A stretch of 64,000 bases of DNA from Sergeia podlipaevii (lineage: Eukaryota; Euglenozoa; Kinetoplastea; Trypanosomatida; Trypanosomatidae), in assembly GCA_030849805.1 (NCBI GenBank), contig JASANZ010002227.1, forward strand, positions 17,219 to 81,218, in the 5' to 3' direction. Every line of letters starts with the position of its first letter. The stretch's first letter is position 1. The translations under genes and the position numbers were made by a program. Below, piece by piece: positions 41,081 through 50,795 of the stretch. Under the pieces are notes generated by a model. That model was not told the origin of the DNA. It did no database searches and saw nothing but the letters and a program-made list of their open reading frames with translations.

Positions 41081-43813
41081 ATGTCGCGTGTGCGCATTCT
41101 CAATTTACCAAACGACTGCACAGAGGAACAGCTGAAGCAGCACGTTCTACGCACAGCACCAAGCTCGGCCCCGCCGCTTGACATCACCGATGTGCGTATC
41201 ATACGCCAGCAGCAGCAGCAGCAGCAGCCATCGTCACAACAGAAAGGAAAGCCCCACCACAACAGCAGCAACAGCAACAAAAATGTGCCGCAGAACCGCA
41301 TCCGGATGGCTTTTATCGGCTTTCAAAGTTCTGCTGCCGGCCATTTCGTAGTGGACTACTTCAACAATACTTTCTTTCGTAGTGCGAAGATACGGGTAGA
41401 GGCGGCGAAGGGCCTCAACGATGTCGGCGTCACACTCAACATGCGGAAGAAGCAAGAGAAGGAAGAAGAATGGAAAGCAAAGAAGAATAGCAGCAGCAGC
41501 AGTGGTGGTGGTGGTGGTAGTACCAGCAGCGGTAGCACCGGGACTGCAGTAAAGCGCGCGCGTGATGAAGAAACGGGTAGCGTAGAGCAGGAGGCCAACG
41601 GCAAGGAGACCAGTGCCTTCAAGAAGGACAGGCGGGAAATGTTTATTGCCGAGCGCACCAAGGCGACTGAGGGGCCTTCGTGGGCAACTGAGGTGCTTGT
41701 GCCTCAGGGAGTTCCAGAGGGTCTGGCAGACGGGCACGACGCGTCCAACATTGCAGCAACAGCAGACAATAGAGTCGTGACCGGGGAGGCGGTGGATGAG
41801 GAGGAACTTGAAAGACGAGCTCTAGAAAAGCAGCAGGTGCTTGGAGAGGTGGATGATATGGCGTTTCTGTCCATGATCGGAGGAGGTGCGGGGGACAACG
41901 AGAAGACGCTTCATAGCAGTAATCATGAAAAAGAAGAGAGGGAAGAGCAGGTGAGGGGATCAACTGCGCATGGCGCTGGACGCAGCACTGACGAGGGTGA
42001 GGAGGTAGATCGCGTTAGCGGGGAGGACGAAGCAGAAGTGGAGCGTCATCATCATCATCATCATCCAGCAGCCTCATCGTCGGAGGCTCAGCAGCAGGAA
42101 GACATGGCCCGTGAGTCGCGCCGCGTTCGTCTTGGCAACATCCCCTACATCGCCACCGAGGACAACATCAAACAGTTTGCGTCCTCCCTGGTCGGTCCGG
42201 TTGAGCATGTGCACATTCCTCTCACAAAGGACACAAAGCAGAGTAAGGGTGCGGTCTTTGTGATGTTTGTTGACCCAGAGGACGCAGTGCGTGCACTGCA
42301 GCTGTGTCGTGGCGCTATCCTGATGGGTCGACTGCTGCGTGTCAGTGCGGCCGAGGAGGACCCACACAGCAAGCGCGTGCTTGCGCGAGAAGCACAGCGC
42401 GCCACGACGGCCGCGCTTGGCGATGTCGCGGGCTCTTCTGAATTCAAGAAGAAGAAGGAGCTGGAGAAGCGACAGCAACAGCAGCAAGATGGCAGCAGTG
42501 GCCACATCACCTGGAACACCATGTACATGAACAGCAGCGCGGCTGTAGACGCCATGGCGTCGAGACTGGGAGTGAAGTCGGAGGACGTTGTGGGTGTTCA
42601 AGCTAAGGGTGCGGCCGTGCGCGCAGCCATTGCTGAAGCGTACTTAACTACTGAGGTACAGCAGGTGCTCAGCGATGAAGGCATCGCACTCGACGTTCTT
42701 GATAGCGGACAGCTCAACCTCCTGAAGCCGCGCAGCAACACCACGATCCTTGTGAAGAACCTGCAGCTCAAGACACCCGAAGAGGCTGCGGAGCTATCCA
42801 AGATGTTTGTGCGCTTTGGTGCTTTGGAGACTTCTGCGTTTCCGTCCGCCGGCACATTCGCTCTCTTTCGCTACACACACCCGCAGGACGCACGCGTGGC
42901 GTTCTCCAGACTGGCTTACAAGCTTTTTAAGAACGCCCCGCTGTTTCTAGAGTGGGCACCAGTGGGTGCCATCGTCGAAGAAGAAGAAGGGCAGCAGCAA
43001 CAGGACGCTGTTGGGGCGAAGAAGCAGAAGAAACTTTCCTTTGAAGATGACAGTAAGAAATCCACCACAGGTAATGCAGAGGGAGAAGATGCCGATGAGG
43101 AGGAGGAAGTCATTGAGGCCTCTAACGCGGCCAAGACAGCCGTGTACACGCTCTTCATTACTAACATCCCCTTCACTACTACTGAAGACGACTTCTACGC
43201 GTTCTTGCTGGATATCTGCCCTCGTCTAGCGAAGGCTCCCGAGAAGTCAATAAAGCGCCTCGCCATGCAAGCAGACAAGGGACGTGCCTTCCTCACTCTG
43301 GAAGACCAGAGCACGCTTGCGTACTGTCAGGCCCGCATCAACGGAAAGACGTTTGAAGGTCGCGTGCTGGCGTGTGTTGTGAGTAAGCAAACAACCGCTG
43401 CAGCAGCGGCAGCTGGACTGGCGTCTAGTGCGGCCAAGCGCACCGCCGCTGAGGAAGACGAGGAGGACGTCAGCAAGGCGACCGCCGTGATTGCCAAGAA
43501 GCCAGGCAGCAACACCGGAAACAGCAAGGTGCCGCCTGGGTGTGACCCGCTCAAGATTATTATCAAAAATCTACCTTTTGAAGCGACGGAGAAGGATGTC
43601 AGAGAGCTCGTCTCTGCCTTCAGCGAGGTGCGCAGTGTGCGTGTGCCACGTAAGAGTCATAATTTTACCACGCATCGCGAGAACAATCATCGTGGCTTTG
43701 CATTCGTGGAGTTTATGTCTGAAGCGGAGGCAGCGCGTGCGCTGGAGGTGCTGAAGGCAACTCACCTCTATGGTCGTCACTTGGTGCTCCAGTACGCGAA
43801 GATGGACGGCTGA
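41081..43813 (+). CDS. MRD1: MRD1/RBM19-type pre-rRNA processing factor, five RRMs
   Basis: 910 residues (yeast Mrd1 is 887). RRM1 is at the very N-terminus (RVRILNLPNDCTEEQLKQHV) and is split by a Gln8 insert before its RNP1-like strand. RRM2 is near 346-425 (VRLGNIPYIATEDNIKQF), RRM3 near 552-626 (TTILVKNLQLKTPEEAAEL), RRM4 near 688-768 (YTLFITNIPFTTTEDDFYAF) and RRM5 near 824-905 (LKIIIKNLPFEATEKDVREL with RGFAFVEF). This order, with an N-terminal RRM and a best-conserved C-terminal RRM, is that of Mrd1/RBM19, a nucleolar protein of the small-subunit processome that helps form the U3 snoRNA-dependent pre-rRNA fold for 18S cleavage. Acidic, His-run and Gln-rich linkers lie between RRM1 and RRM2. 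Human RBM19 has six RRMs; five here matches fungi. Confidence 0.9.
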   Translation: MSRVRILNLPNDCTEEQLKQHVLRTAPSSAPPLDITDVRIIRQQQQQQQPSSQQKGKPHHNSSNSNKNVPQNRIRMAFIGFQSSAAGHFVVDYFNNTFFRSAKIRVEAAKGLNDVGVTLNMRKKQEKEEEWKAKKNSSSSSGGGGGSTSSGSTGTAVKRARDEETGSVEQEANGKETSAFKKDRREMFIAERTKATEGPSWATEVLVPQGVPEGLADGHDASNIAATADNRVVTGEAVDEEELERRALEKQQVLGEVDDMAFLSMIGGGAGDNEKTLHSSNHEKEEREEQVRGSTAHGAGRSTDEGEEVDRVSGEDEAEVERHHHHHHPAASSSEAQQQEDMARESRRVRLGNIPYIATEDNIKQFASSLVGPVEHVHIPLTKDTKQSKGAVFVMFVDPEDAVRALQLCRGAILMGRLLRVSAAEEDPHSKRVLAREAQRATTAALGDVAGSSEFKKKKELEKRQQQQQDGSSGHITWNTMYMNSSAAVDAMASRLGVKSEDVVGVQAKGAAVRAAIAEAYLTTEVQQVLSDEGIALDVLDSGQLNLLKPRSNTTILVKNLQLKTPEEAAELSKMFVRFGALETSAFPSAGTFALFRYTHPQDARVAFSRLAYKLFKNAPLFLEWAPVGAIVEEEEGQQQQDAVGAKKQKKLSFEDDSKKSTTGNAEGEDADEEEEVIEASNAAKTAVYTLFITNIPFTTTEDDFYAFLLDICPRLAKAPEKSIKRLAMQADKGRAFLTLEDQSTLAYCQARINGKTFEGRVLACVVSKQTTAAAAAAGLASSAAKRTAAEEDEEDVSKATAVIAKKPGSNTGNSKVPPGCDPLKIIIKNLPFEATEKDVRELVSAFSEVRSVRVPRKSHNFTTHRENNHRGFAFVEFMSEAEAARALEVLKATHLYGRHLVLQYAKMDG

Positions 43814-44744
43814 AAGGAGAGAGAGAAAAAGAAGAATGGGAGTGCGATCTAAAAAAAAAAAAAAANAAAAAAAAAAAAAAACAGAATGTTTTGAATGAAC
43901 AGGGTGGTTGGTGTGCATTTATTTATGAACTAATATAGTTATCTCTCCTCAGACAACTACGGTCGCTAAGAGGTGTCAAACAAACAAACAAAAAAAAGCC
44001 GCACACCTTCTCTCCATTACACACACATATATAGTTATGCGTGCATTTAGTATACATATGCGCATGTTTACGATGAGTGAATGCAAGGTGGATGGCAAGA
44101 CGCTGGTTAACTGGATGGAGTATAATGATTACGGATAATTTAAAAAAAAAAAAACAGGAATCCCTCGATATGCCTAAACATGTTACAAAATAAAAAGGGA
44201 AAAAAGGAAAGCAAAAATAAATATGTGTTAACGCATGTCGTTATATATAGATTTCTTGGTGTGTAAAAGTATTTAGGAAGCGATAGTACTGGGTTTGCTA
44301 TTGTGCTTTATGTTTGTTATATACATACATACATTCTTGCATTCTGAATACTTTTCGCTCTCTCTCTCCATATCTATTTAAAAAAAAAAACTAAATACTC
44401 TTTCATCGTCACACAGTACAAGGTCTCGTCCACTTAGCAGGACAACAGACGCATATATATTTACGTACGTCTAGCATATATACTTTTTCTATTTTTTGTC
44501 TTCTTTCATTTTATTTTTGTTTTTTTTCTTTATGATTATCGTTTGCTGCTACTATTAGGCAAGGAATAATCATATAGAAATAAATAAATAAGAGGAAAAG
44601 AAAAAGAAGAAGAGAATCAATTAGCGATTTTCCTTTCGTAGAAAAAAAAAAATAGAGACCACCGGCACCAAAAAGAAAGAAGAAAAATACCTAGAGGCAG
44701 ATATATAGGTGCGGTTGTCTACAATTATTAGGTTGCTGCTCAAC
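43814..44744 (+). other. Intergenic spacer, 0.93 kb, with a gap base
   Basis: No gene. A poly-A run at 43851-43881 is interrupted by a single N at 43866, so its length is unknown. Short A-, T- and (TA)-rich stretches follow, with a T-rich tract near 44481-44530 ahead of the next gene. Confidence 0.7.
44511..44558 (+). promoter_or_regulatory. Possible trans-splice acceptor of the HEAT-repeat gene
   Basis: T-rich tract then GCTGCTACTATTAG with AG at 44557-44558. The tract is far from the AG, so the choice is uncertain. Confidence 0.35.
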
Positions 44745-47700
44745 ATGGAGAACCGGTTGGTTGCTCTTTCGGTCTTAGAGGATCTGATCCACTGGCCGCT
44801 GCCTCCACGTGGTGGTGGCACAAGTACGTACACAGGTAGCCGCCCTGCCGGGGGTGAGGACGACAATGGTGGCGACGAGTACAGTGGAAATAGTGACTAT
44901 AACAACAACAACAATATCCTCTCCGCTGGCGCCGTCGAGGACAATAATAGTGAACCCCGCGCACGCAAGCAGGCTCGCTATCGCGCTGTTCTTCAATTGC
45001 CATGTCTCTGTCTCAAGCTGGGACGTCGGTGGGTAGACTCAGAAGTAGTACCGTACCTGCTGCGCTGTGCCGAGGAGGAGGACCCGCAGCTCTCCTTTGT
45101 GGTCGGCATTACGATGCTTGGGCTGGCGCTGCCACGGAGGGTCACGGAGGCGGACCGCGAACGCGCTCAGAAGGACGTGGAAGCGGCGAGTAGTGCGCAG
45201 GTCAAGGCAGGAGCTAGGAAGGAGGGGGAGGACTCTACAACGCAGAAGGCTGGAGCCACGGGGGCAGTAAAGAACCCGCTCGATAACGTGTTTGTGACAT
45301 CGTACTTCACGATTGATGAGCTCATGCCGGTGATAGAGGCATTGAGTGCTAGTCGCGAGGAGCGCACGCGCGCTTTTATTGCCCAGGTCATCATTCCCCA
45401 CCTCGTCTTTGGCGTCAGCATCGAGAGAGATGGATCTCTTGAAGGGTGGGACCGCAAGTACCTCCCGGCGCATCTCTTTTCCTCAGCGGGTGGAGAGGAG
45501 GAAGGAGAAGAGGGCAGTGGAGACGCATTAAATACTAGTGCAGGTGTGGGGTATGATGAACTAGAGAGCAGTGCAGCTGTGCTTGCTCAACGCAACACCA
45601 GCGGCAATTGTAAGAGTAACCCTCTGCTTACCCTCAGCACACTGCAAGAGACGTTGAACTTTCTCTTTGACAGTGAGTACACAAACCTTTCAGGGCCCTT
45701 CTTTGCTTCTGAGCTTCTCGCGCGCTTTGCGTCTGGCAGTAGCGGAGCAGCAGATTCCGCAGGGAATGGTAGTGGCAGTGGCAGCACGACGAGAATGAAA
45801 AGGCAGCAGCAGCCACACTGTCACCAGGATTCTCTTCTGCGTGGAGCTCCGCTGGAGTTGCATGGGATTTCGTACGCGCGAGATTGTCGTCCAAGCGGTG
45901 GTGCCAGGGCTGGTGGTGGCATGGACTTCTTCACGTTGAACGTGCAGGCACGTACACTCGTCGCAGATCTGAGCAGCTGGATGGGTGTCTTCACAGCCAC
46001 CAGAGACGCGCAAACATCATCATCATCATCATCGTCGACTGCAGCGACGCCATCGATTTTGCAGCAGCGCAGGCAGCTCAGGAAGAAGAACGTGCTGTAT
46101 GCGACGGACTACATTAGAGATAGCGAGTGTAGAGACGCGCTGCGAAATCGATGGCGCTCAGCACAGAAACTCTTTTCTCTTCTTCTCAAGTCGACCCACC
46201 CAGGCTCCGTGGCGGTCGCGGTGGAAGCCATTAGCATGCTTATTCAGACAGTCAACTGGGGACTGTCGCACCTTGACAGCATCGTGGCTCAAGAGGAAGA
46301 GCAAGAGAAAGAAAAGAGTAGGGAGAAGAAGGTGGAGGATAAGAAATCGGTGTCACAGCGCAGCAGCGCCGGTGTAGTGGTGGTTGGGGAACCACATACG
46401 CCGCTTTGCATTACGGCGGAGCTGGAGGCTTTCCGGTATGCAACCTCGCGACGGCACGTTACCTTTGCGCTGGCTTCGGCGTGTGCAGCGCGGCGTATGG
46501 TCGGGAGCGACATCACGCCACCACCAAGTGCTCAGCAGGTGACTGCGTTTGCTAAACCCGCACTGGTGGCTGCGCGTGACATTCTCTTTGGACTGCTTTG
46601 CTCTCATCACCTGCTTGTTCAGGTCCCCGTGTCTTCCTCCTCCTCCTCGGTCGAAAGCGGTGGAAAGAAGAAGCCTCCAAAGTCTTCATCCGCGGTAAAT
46701 AAAACAGTGCTGCAGCTTGGGTCCGGTCCATCGGAGCTCCGCGTAGCGCTCTTGTCGGCGTGGGATATCTGCTTTGCGTGTCAGCAGCCCGATGGAACGC
46801 CTGATGACGTGGCGTATCTGATGAACGGTAGAAGCGGTCTTGGCGGGTTCACCTCAGGAGCTGGAAGCCTCAACAGCACCGTTAACATCAGTAGCGACAA
46901 AGCGACGGCTACAGCCACTTCGACGTTAATTGCACCGTTTTTGCGTCGAGGCTTCACCAACGCGGCCTCTTCTTTCCGCTTGCATCGCACTCTGAGACTC
47001 ACCATGTTGAACGTGCTACCCATGCTTCTTGACCTGCACGCGCTCTATCGCGACGACGCTGAAAACGATATCACTGCAAAGGGCGATACCAGTAGTAGCA
47101 GTAGCAGTACGGCGTCACCATTCGACCGCTCCTCTCCATCCACATCGCCTTCTGCTTCTTCGTCGCCCGCCGCGTCCAGGGTGACGCTTGCGGTGGTGTG
47201 TCGCTTGCTCACACAGATCCTTACGCCGCCGTCTGTGTTGGCGAGCCTCATGCCAGAAGGCGATCAGTGCGCCTCTCCACGTTCTTCCAGCTTTGTATCC
47301 GGCGAGGAGAGCCCCGCCTCATTAGACTTTGAGCTCACCAACGTTGCGCTCGCGGCTATTCATCGCACCTTTGCCGAGATTGCGGCCGTCAGTACACATC
47401 TTGTGACGCTAGAGGTGAAGGCGCTCCTTTCCCCGCTCGCAACAGCAGTAACAGTAGGCAGTGATGGCTTTGAGAAGGCACTCTTGCAAGCGACGGAGGT
47501 CGCCACACAGGGTGCGGAGCTCCTTACGAAGAGGCTAGACGCAGTCTTTAGGCAATTATTTAATCTTTATCAGTCCTGTGTGAGGTACGTCTCTGCCTAC
47601 GCGGCTTGGAAGGCGCGCTGGCTGCTGGCGAGGCAACTGCCTGCTCTCACGAGTGCCTTCCTGCTGGTGCTGCTCCGCACCAGTGAAGCTGCCGCGACCC

Positions 47701-49805
47701 TCACCAACCACTCCAGCAGCGGTAGCAACATTGGGGCTGCCACGGCAGCTACGGAAAGCAGTGAACTTCAAGGGAAAGTTGGGAGCATTTTGCAAAACGG
47801 GCTCTTCACGACCACGGCAAACTACTACTATCGTGTTTGCAAGCTCATGAGCGACGTGTGGGCGAGCACAGCTGCGGGGGGCGGGTCGCTATTTAATTGG
47901 GTGGATATTGAAGAGGAAGAAGAAGCGGAGGTGCGCAGTGTAGCGGCACCGTGTGCTGCGGGCATCTTCGCCTCCATTGTTCAAGCATCCCTGCGCCTGG
48001 CAACAAATCGCGTGGGTTCACTCTCTGCGAGTAGCCAAGGTGGCAGCTTTAGCAATCCCGAGGTTTCACTTTCTCTCAACTCCTCCGCCGCGATGCTCAG
48101 CACAGAGCTGGCTCCCTTCTTGCAGTCACAGCTCCCACTGCTGGACGTGATTACAGCGTGCTGCTCGCATAACCTGAAGGATTCACAACCACGCGTTCGG
48201 TGCGGCGCAGCCCATGCGCTCTCGCTGCTCTCCGGTGCGGTGAGTATGCTGGTTGTGACCGATGCTCCATCGCTGCCGTTGTCAACGTCATGCACCGGTG
48301 CCGTCTCTGGAGACATCGGGATAGAAAAAGTGAAAGGTGTGGAGAGCACGTCGCTGCAGCCGCTGCGCCTCACCAATCGTGACACCTGGCGCACGCACCT
48401 CGCCACCATCACCTCCTCCCTCCTCTCACTCATGAACGACACCGACTCTACAGTGCAGATGGCGCTTGTGGCGGAGCTCACAGACCTCCTCGTGGCATCC
48501 CCACATTCCTTCTCGCGGAATAGCAACAACAGCAGCAAGAGTACCGCTGGTACTGGCTTTGGAAACGGCACTGCTGCGGAGGCACAGCACGCGGCTCTGC
48601 TGGGAGCCCTGAGGGCTCTTGCGACGGATGACATATGGCGATGCCGAGCGAGGTATGCGGTGCTGCTGTGTGACATGTGCTATAAGTTTCTCTCTCCACC
48701 AAGACGGCGGGCGGTGCCGCGTGTGCTCGCACGTATGAGGAAGAAGCAGCTCAGAGCAGTGTGGAATGCCAAAAGCGGTCGGTACGAGGATGACGATATC
48801 AACGAGCATGAAGACGATGAGGAAGAAGAGGACATGAATGCGTACTACGTTGCATGGTCGCATGCGCAGCCACTTTACCGTCTTGCGAGGGATGAACTGC
48901 TCCCGCTGCTTGTGTCGGTCCTTTTTGACAAGGTGAAGGCAGTACGAGACATCGCCCTGGACGCCACTGTGCGTATGTCAGCCAATATGGCGACGGCGGC
49001 GGCAGCTTCACAGAGGCAGCAGCAGCAGCAACAGAAGCAACAACACGGTCGCAGTGGGGGCGCTGCAGGAGGAATGGCTAGTCCAGGGTCAAGTGTAACG
49101 CGGCGCAGCTTGCCATCTAGCAGCGGAGCTGCTCATACGCTCACAGAAGGTGATGAGGATGTTTGTGCTGGACATGCCGCTCCTGCCGGGATGGGCATTC
49201 GGTTTGTGTCGGATGTGCTGTGGCCACTCATTCATGCCTATCCAGAGGCGTGGGACACTTACCTGAGCCGTAGTGCGCTGCTCCACGTTGCGGTCCGCCT
49301 CGGCGTCGATAAAGAAACTATTCTTCTCCCGCTATTGGATCAACTTACGTACGATGCCGTGCTGAACGTCCGCCTCGTGGTGGCGAAGACAATTTTAGAA
49401 ATTCTTCTGGCTAATACCACACCAGGTGCCATTGCACCCGCCGGAGGTCAAGAAGACGGTGGTGAAGAACGTGAACAGCACCTACCTGCTGGTATGACAG
49501 CTTACAATATATTGATGAACCGGCACTTTTATGGCGGCAGCACTTCAGAATTGGTGAGCTTGGCTGGAGGTATTGGTGCCAGCGGCTGTGCCATGATGAG
49601 AGGAGACATTCGCGATGAAGGCGGTGCTGGCGGGAGCGGGGGTGGCGAGGGCGATGACGCCGCTGCCGCCATCGCACAGACTCGAGTTTTCTTTACGAAG
49701 GAAGAAAAAAATGGGGTGGTGCTGCAGCTGCTGCGGAGGCTGCTAGAGGACTCGTCTGCTGATGTCAGAGATGAGGCTGCCAAGGCGCTCAAGGTTTGTT
49801 TCTAA
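44745..49805 (+). CDS. Giant PR65-like HEAT-repeat protein (PP2A A-subunit or PP4R1-like scaffold)
   Basis: 1686 residues from the ATG at 44745 (the frame opens earlier only with non-ATG codons). The N-terminus (ENRLVALSVLEDLIHW, then LCLKLGRRWVDSEVVPYLLR) resembles the first HEAT repeats of the PP2A scaffold PR65. The last ~400 residues keep the same resemblance: DDIWRCRARYAVLLCDMCYK (from about 1295), ELLPLLVSVLFDKVKAVRDI (about 1385-1405), YPEAWDTYLSRSALLHVAV (from about 1500), LLPLLDQLTYDAVLNVRLVV, and a final DSSADVRDEAAKALKVCF. In between are long Ser/Thr/Ala-rich inserts and more helical repeats. PR65 is about 590 residues, so this is nearly three times longer. It probably scaffolds a phosphatase catalytic subunit, though any HEAT scaffold is possible. 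Confidence 0.7.
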   Translation: MENRLVALSVLEDLIHWPLPPRGGGTSTYTGSRPAGGEDDNGGDEYSGNSDYNNNNNILSAGAVEDNNSEPRARKQARYRAVLQLPCLCLKLGRRWVDSEVVPYLLRCAEEEDPQLSFVVGITMLGLALPRRVTEADRERAQKDVEAASSAQVKAGARKEGEDSTTQKAGATGAVKNPLDNVFVTSYFTIDELMPVIEALSASREERTRAFIAQVIIPHLVFGVSIERDGSLEGWDRKYLPAHLFSSAGGEEEGEEGSGDALNTSAGVGYDELESSAAVLAQRNTSGNCKSNPLLTLSTLQETLNFLFDSEYTNLSGPFFASELLARFASGSSGAADSAGNGSGSGSTTRMKRQQQPHCHQDSLLRGAPLELHGISYARDCRPSGGARAGGGMDFFTLNVQARTLVADLSSWMGVFTATRDAQTSSSSSSSTAATPSILQQRRQLRKKNVLYATDYIRDSECRDALRNRWRSAQKLFSLLLKSTHPGSVAVAVEAISMLIQTVNWGLSHLDSIVAQEEEQEKEKSREKKVEDKKSVSQRSSAGVVVVGEPHTPLCITAELEAFRYATSRRHVTFALASACAARRMVGSDITPPPSAQQVTAFAKPALVAARDILFGLLCSHHLLVQVPVSSSSSSVESGGKKKPPKSSSAVNKTVLQLGSGPSELRVALLSAWDICFACQQPDGTPDDVAYLMNGRSGLGGFTSGAGSLNSTVNISSDKATATATSTLIAPFLRRGFTNAASSFRLHRTLRLTMLNVLPMLLDLHALYRDDAENDITAKGDTSSSSSSTASPFDRSSPSTSPSASSSPAASRVTLAVVCRLLTQILTPPSVLASLMPEGDQCASPRSSSFVSGEESPASLDFELTNVALAAIHRTFAEIAAVSTHLVTLEVKALLSPLATAVTVGSDGFEKALLQATEVATQGAELLTKRLDAVFRQLFNLYQSCVRYVSAYAAWKARWLLARQLPALTSAFLLVLLRTSEAAATLTNHSSSGSNIGAATAATESSELQGKVGSILQNGLFTTTANYYYRVCKLMSDVWASTAAGGGSLFNWVDIEEEEEAEVRSVAAPCAAGIFASIVQASLRLATNRVGSLSASSQGGSFSNPEVSLSLNSSAAMLSTELAPFLQSQLPLLDVITACCSHNLKDSQPRVRCGAAHALSLLSGAVSMLVVTDAPSLPLSTSCTGAVSGDIGIEKVKGVESTSLQPLRLTNRDTWRTHLATITSSLLSLMNDTDSTVQMALVAELTDLLVASPHSFSRNSNNSSKSTAGTGFGNGTAAEAQHAALLGALRALATDDIWRCRARYAVLLCDMCYKFLSPPRRRAVPRVLARMRKKQLRAVWNAKSGRYEDDDINEHEDDEEEEDMNAYYVAWSHAQPLYRLARDELLPLLVSVLFDKVKAVRDIALDATVRMSANMATAAAASQRQQQQQQKQQHGRSGGAAGGMASPGSSVTRRSLPSSSGAAHTLTEGDEDVCAGHAAPAGMGIRFVSDVLWPLIHAYPEAWDTYLSRSALLHVAVRLGVDKETILLPLLDQLTYDAVLNVRLVVAKTILEILLANTTPGAIAPAGGQEDGGEEREQHLPAGMTAYNILMNRHFYGGSTSELVSLAGGIGASGCAMMRGDIRDEGGAGGSGGGEGDDAAAAIAQTRVFFTKEEKNGVVLQLLRRLLEDSSADVRDEAAKALKVCF

Positions 49806-50795
49806 TCCCCGCTCTCTCGCTCTCTCTCTGTGGCGACTGAGGGCATTGAGAGCAGTTTTTTTTTTCTTCTATTTTCTATTTTATTCTTTTATATCGTTTT
49901 ATATTTCACTGTCTGACATTCATTTATATATATGCGTGAGCATAGTTCTTGGTTGGTGTTTATACGTTGTGCATTGGACGGAAGTTTTCTTTCTCCACTA
50001 CCACCTCCATTGATATTTTTTTCTATTTATTGTGTATCTCCTCCTTTCTTTGTAGGAGGTGTATTGCTTGCTGCAATCTGGGGTGTGATACTTCAAAGAA
50101 GAAGGAAAAATAGAAGTAGAAGTAGAATACTTCTGCGAAGTGGCCACATTATTATCTTTACTTTTTTTTTATTTTTTTACTTTAGAGAAAAATATGAGTA
50201 GAGAAAGTATGGGTGCTATTCTCATGAAACATCTTTTCAAATGATTTCTAACCCCATTTCTCTGTGAATACTACATATATTACTATTATTTTATTTTGTA
50301 CTTATATTGACAAATCTCACTGCTGCATCTTTTCCTTTTCTATTCTTCCTGTTCATCTTCTTCCTTTTTATTTATTTACTATGGTAGAGTTGCATACAAG
50401 GAAGCTCGAAGAAAATAAGAGCAAGTGACAGGTACACACAGACACAAAGAGAGGAGAACACGTACAAGTGTGCTCAAGTGCACGTTTGTGTCTACTCAAA
50501 CTCTCCAATAATATATAGATACATCCACACATAGACAAAACGACTTTTTTCATTGATAGCGAAATACATATCTTATTGCTATTTTACTTTATATATTTGT
50601 TCAACTGCTAATTACATTTTCGTACATTGTACTAGTTTCTTTTTTTTTCTTTTTAAATTTTTTAGATTTTTCTTCGTAGGCGGTCAAGCGTTTCTTTTTT
50701 CTTTACTTTTTTCTGATTCTCCTTTTTTTTGTCGTCGTTATTGTTGTTGTCTCACTATTAGAAAAACTGAAAAAATAGGAAGACAATCCATATAC
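49806..50795 (+). other. Intergenic spacer, 0.99 kb
   Basis: No gene. It holds a (CT) run after the stop, poly-T tracts near 49857-49910 and 50160-50180, and the T-rich leader of the next gene from 50639. The next gene's frame is open back to 50553, but only from a TTG and through T-rich low-complexity sequence. Confidence 0.7.
50636..50679 (+). promoter_or_regulatory. Probable trans-splice acceptor region of the 50796 gene
   Basis: T-rich tract with AG at 50664-50665 and TTCTTCGTAG with AG at 50678-50679. A third option is CACTATTAG at 50760-50761. All three lie upstream of the ATG at 50796 and downstream of the open frame's non-ATG start, which supports the shorter protein. Confidence 0.45.

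Noticed and set aside
50553..50795. 81-residue N-terminal extension of the coiled-coil gene
   Set aside because: It starts at TTG and is Phe/Cys-rich because of the T-rich leader; splice signals lie inside it.
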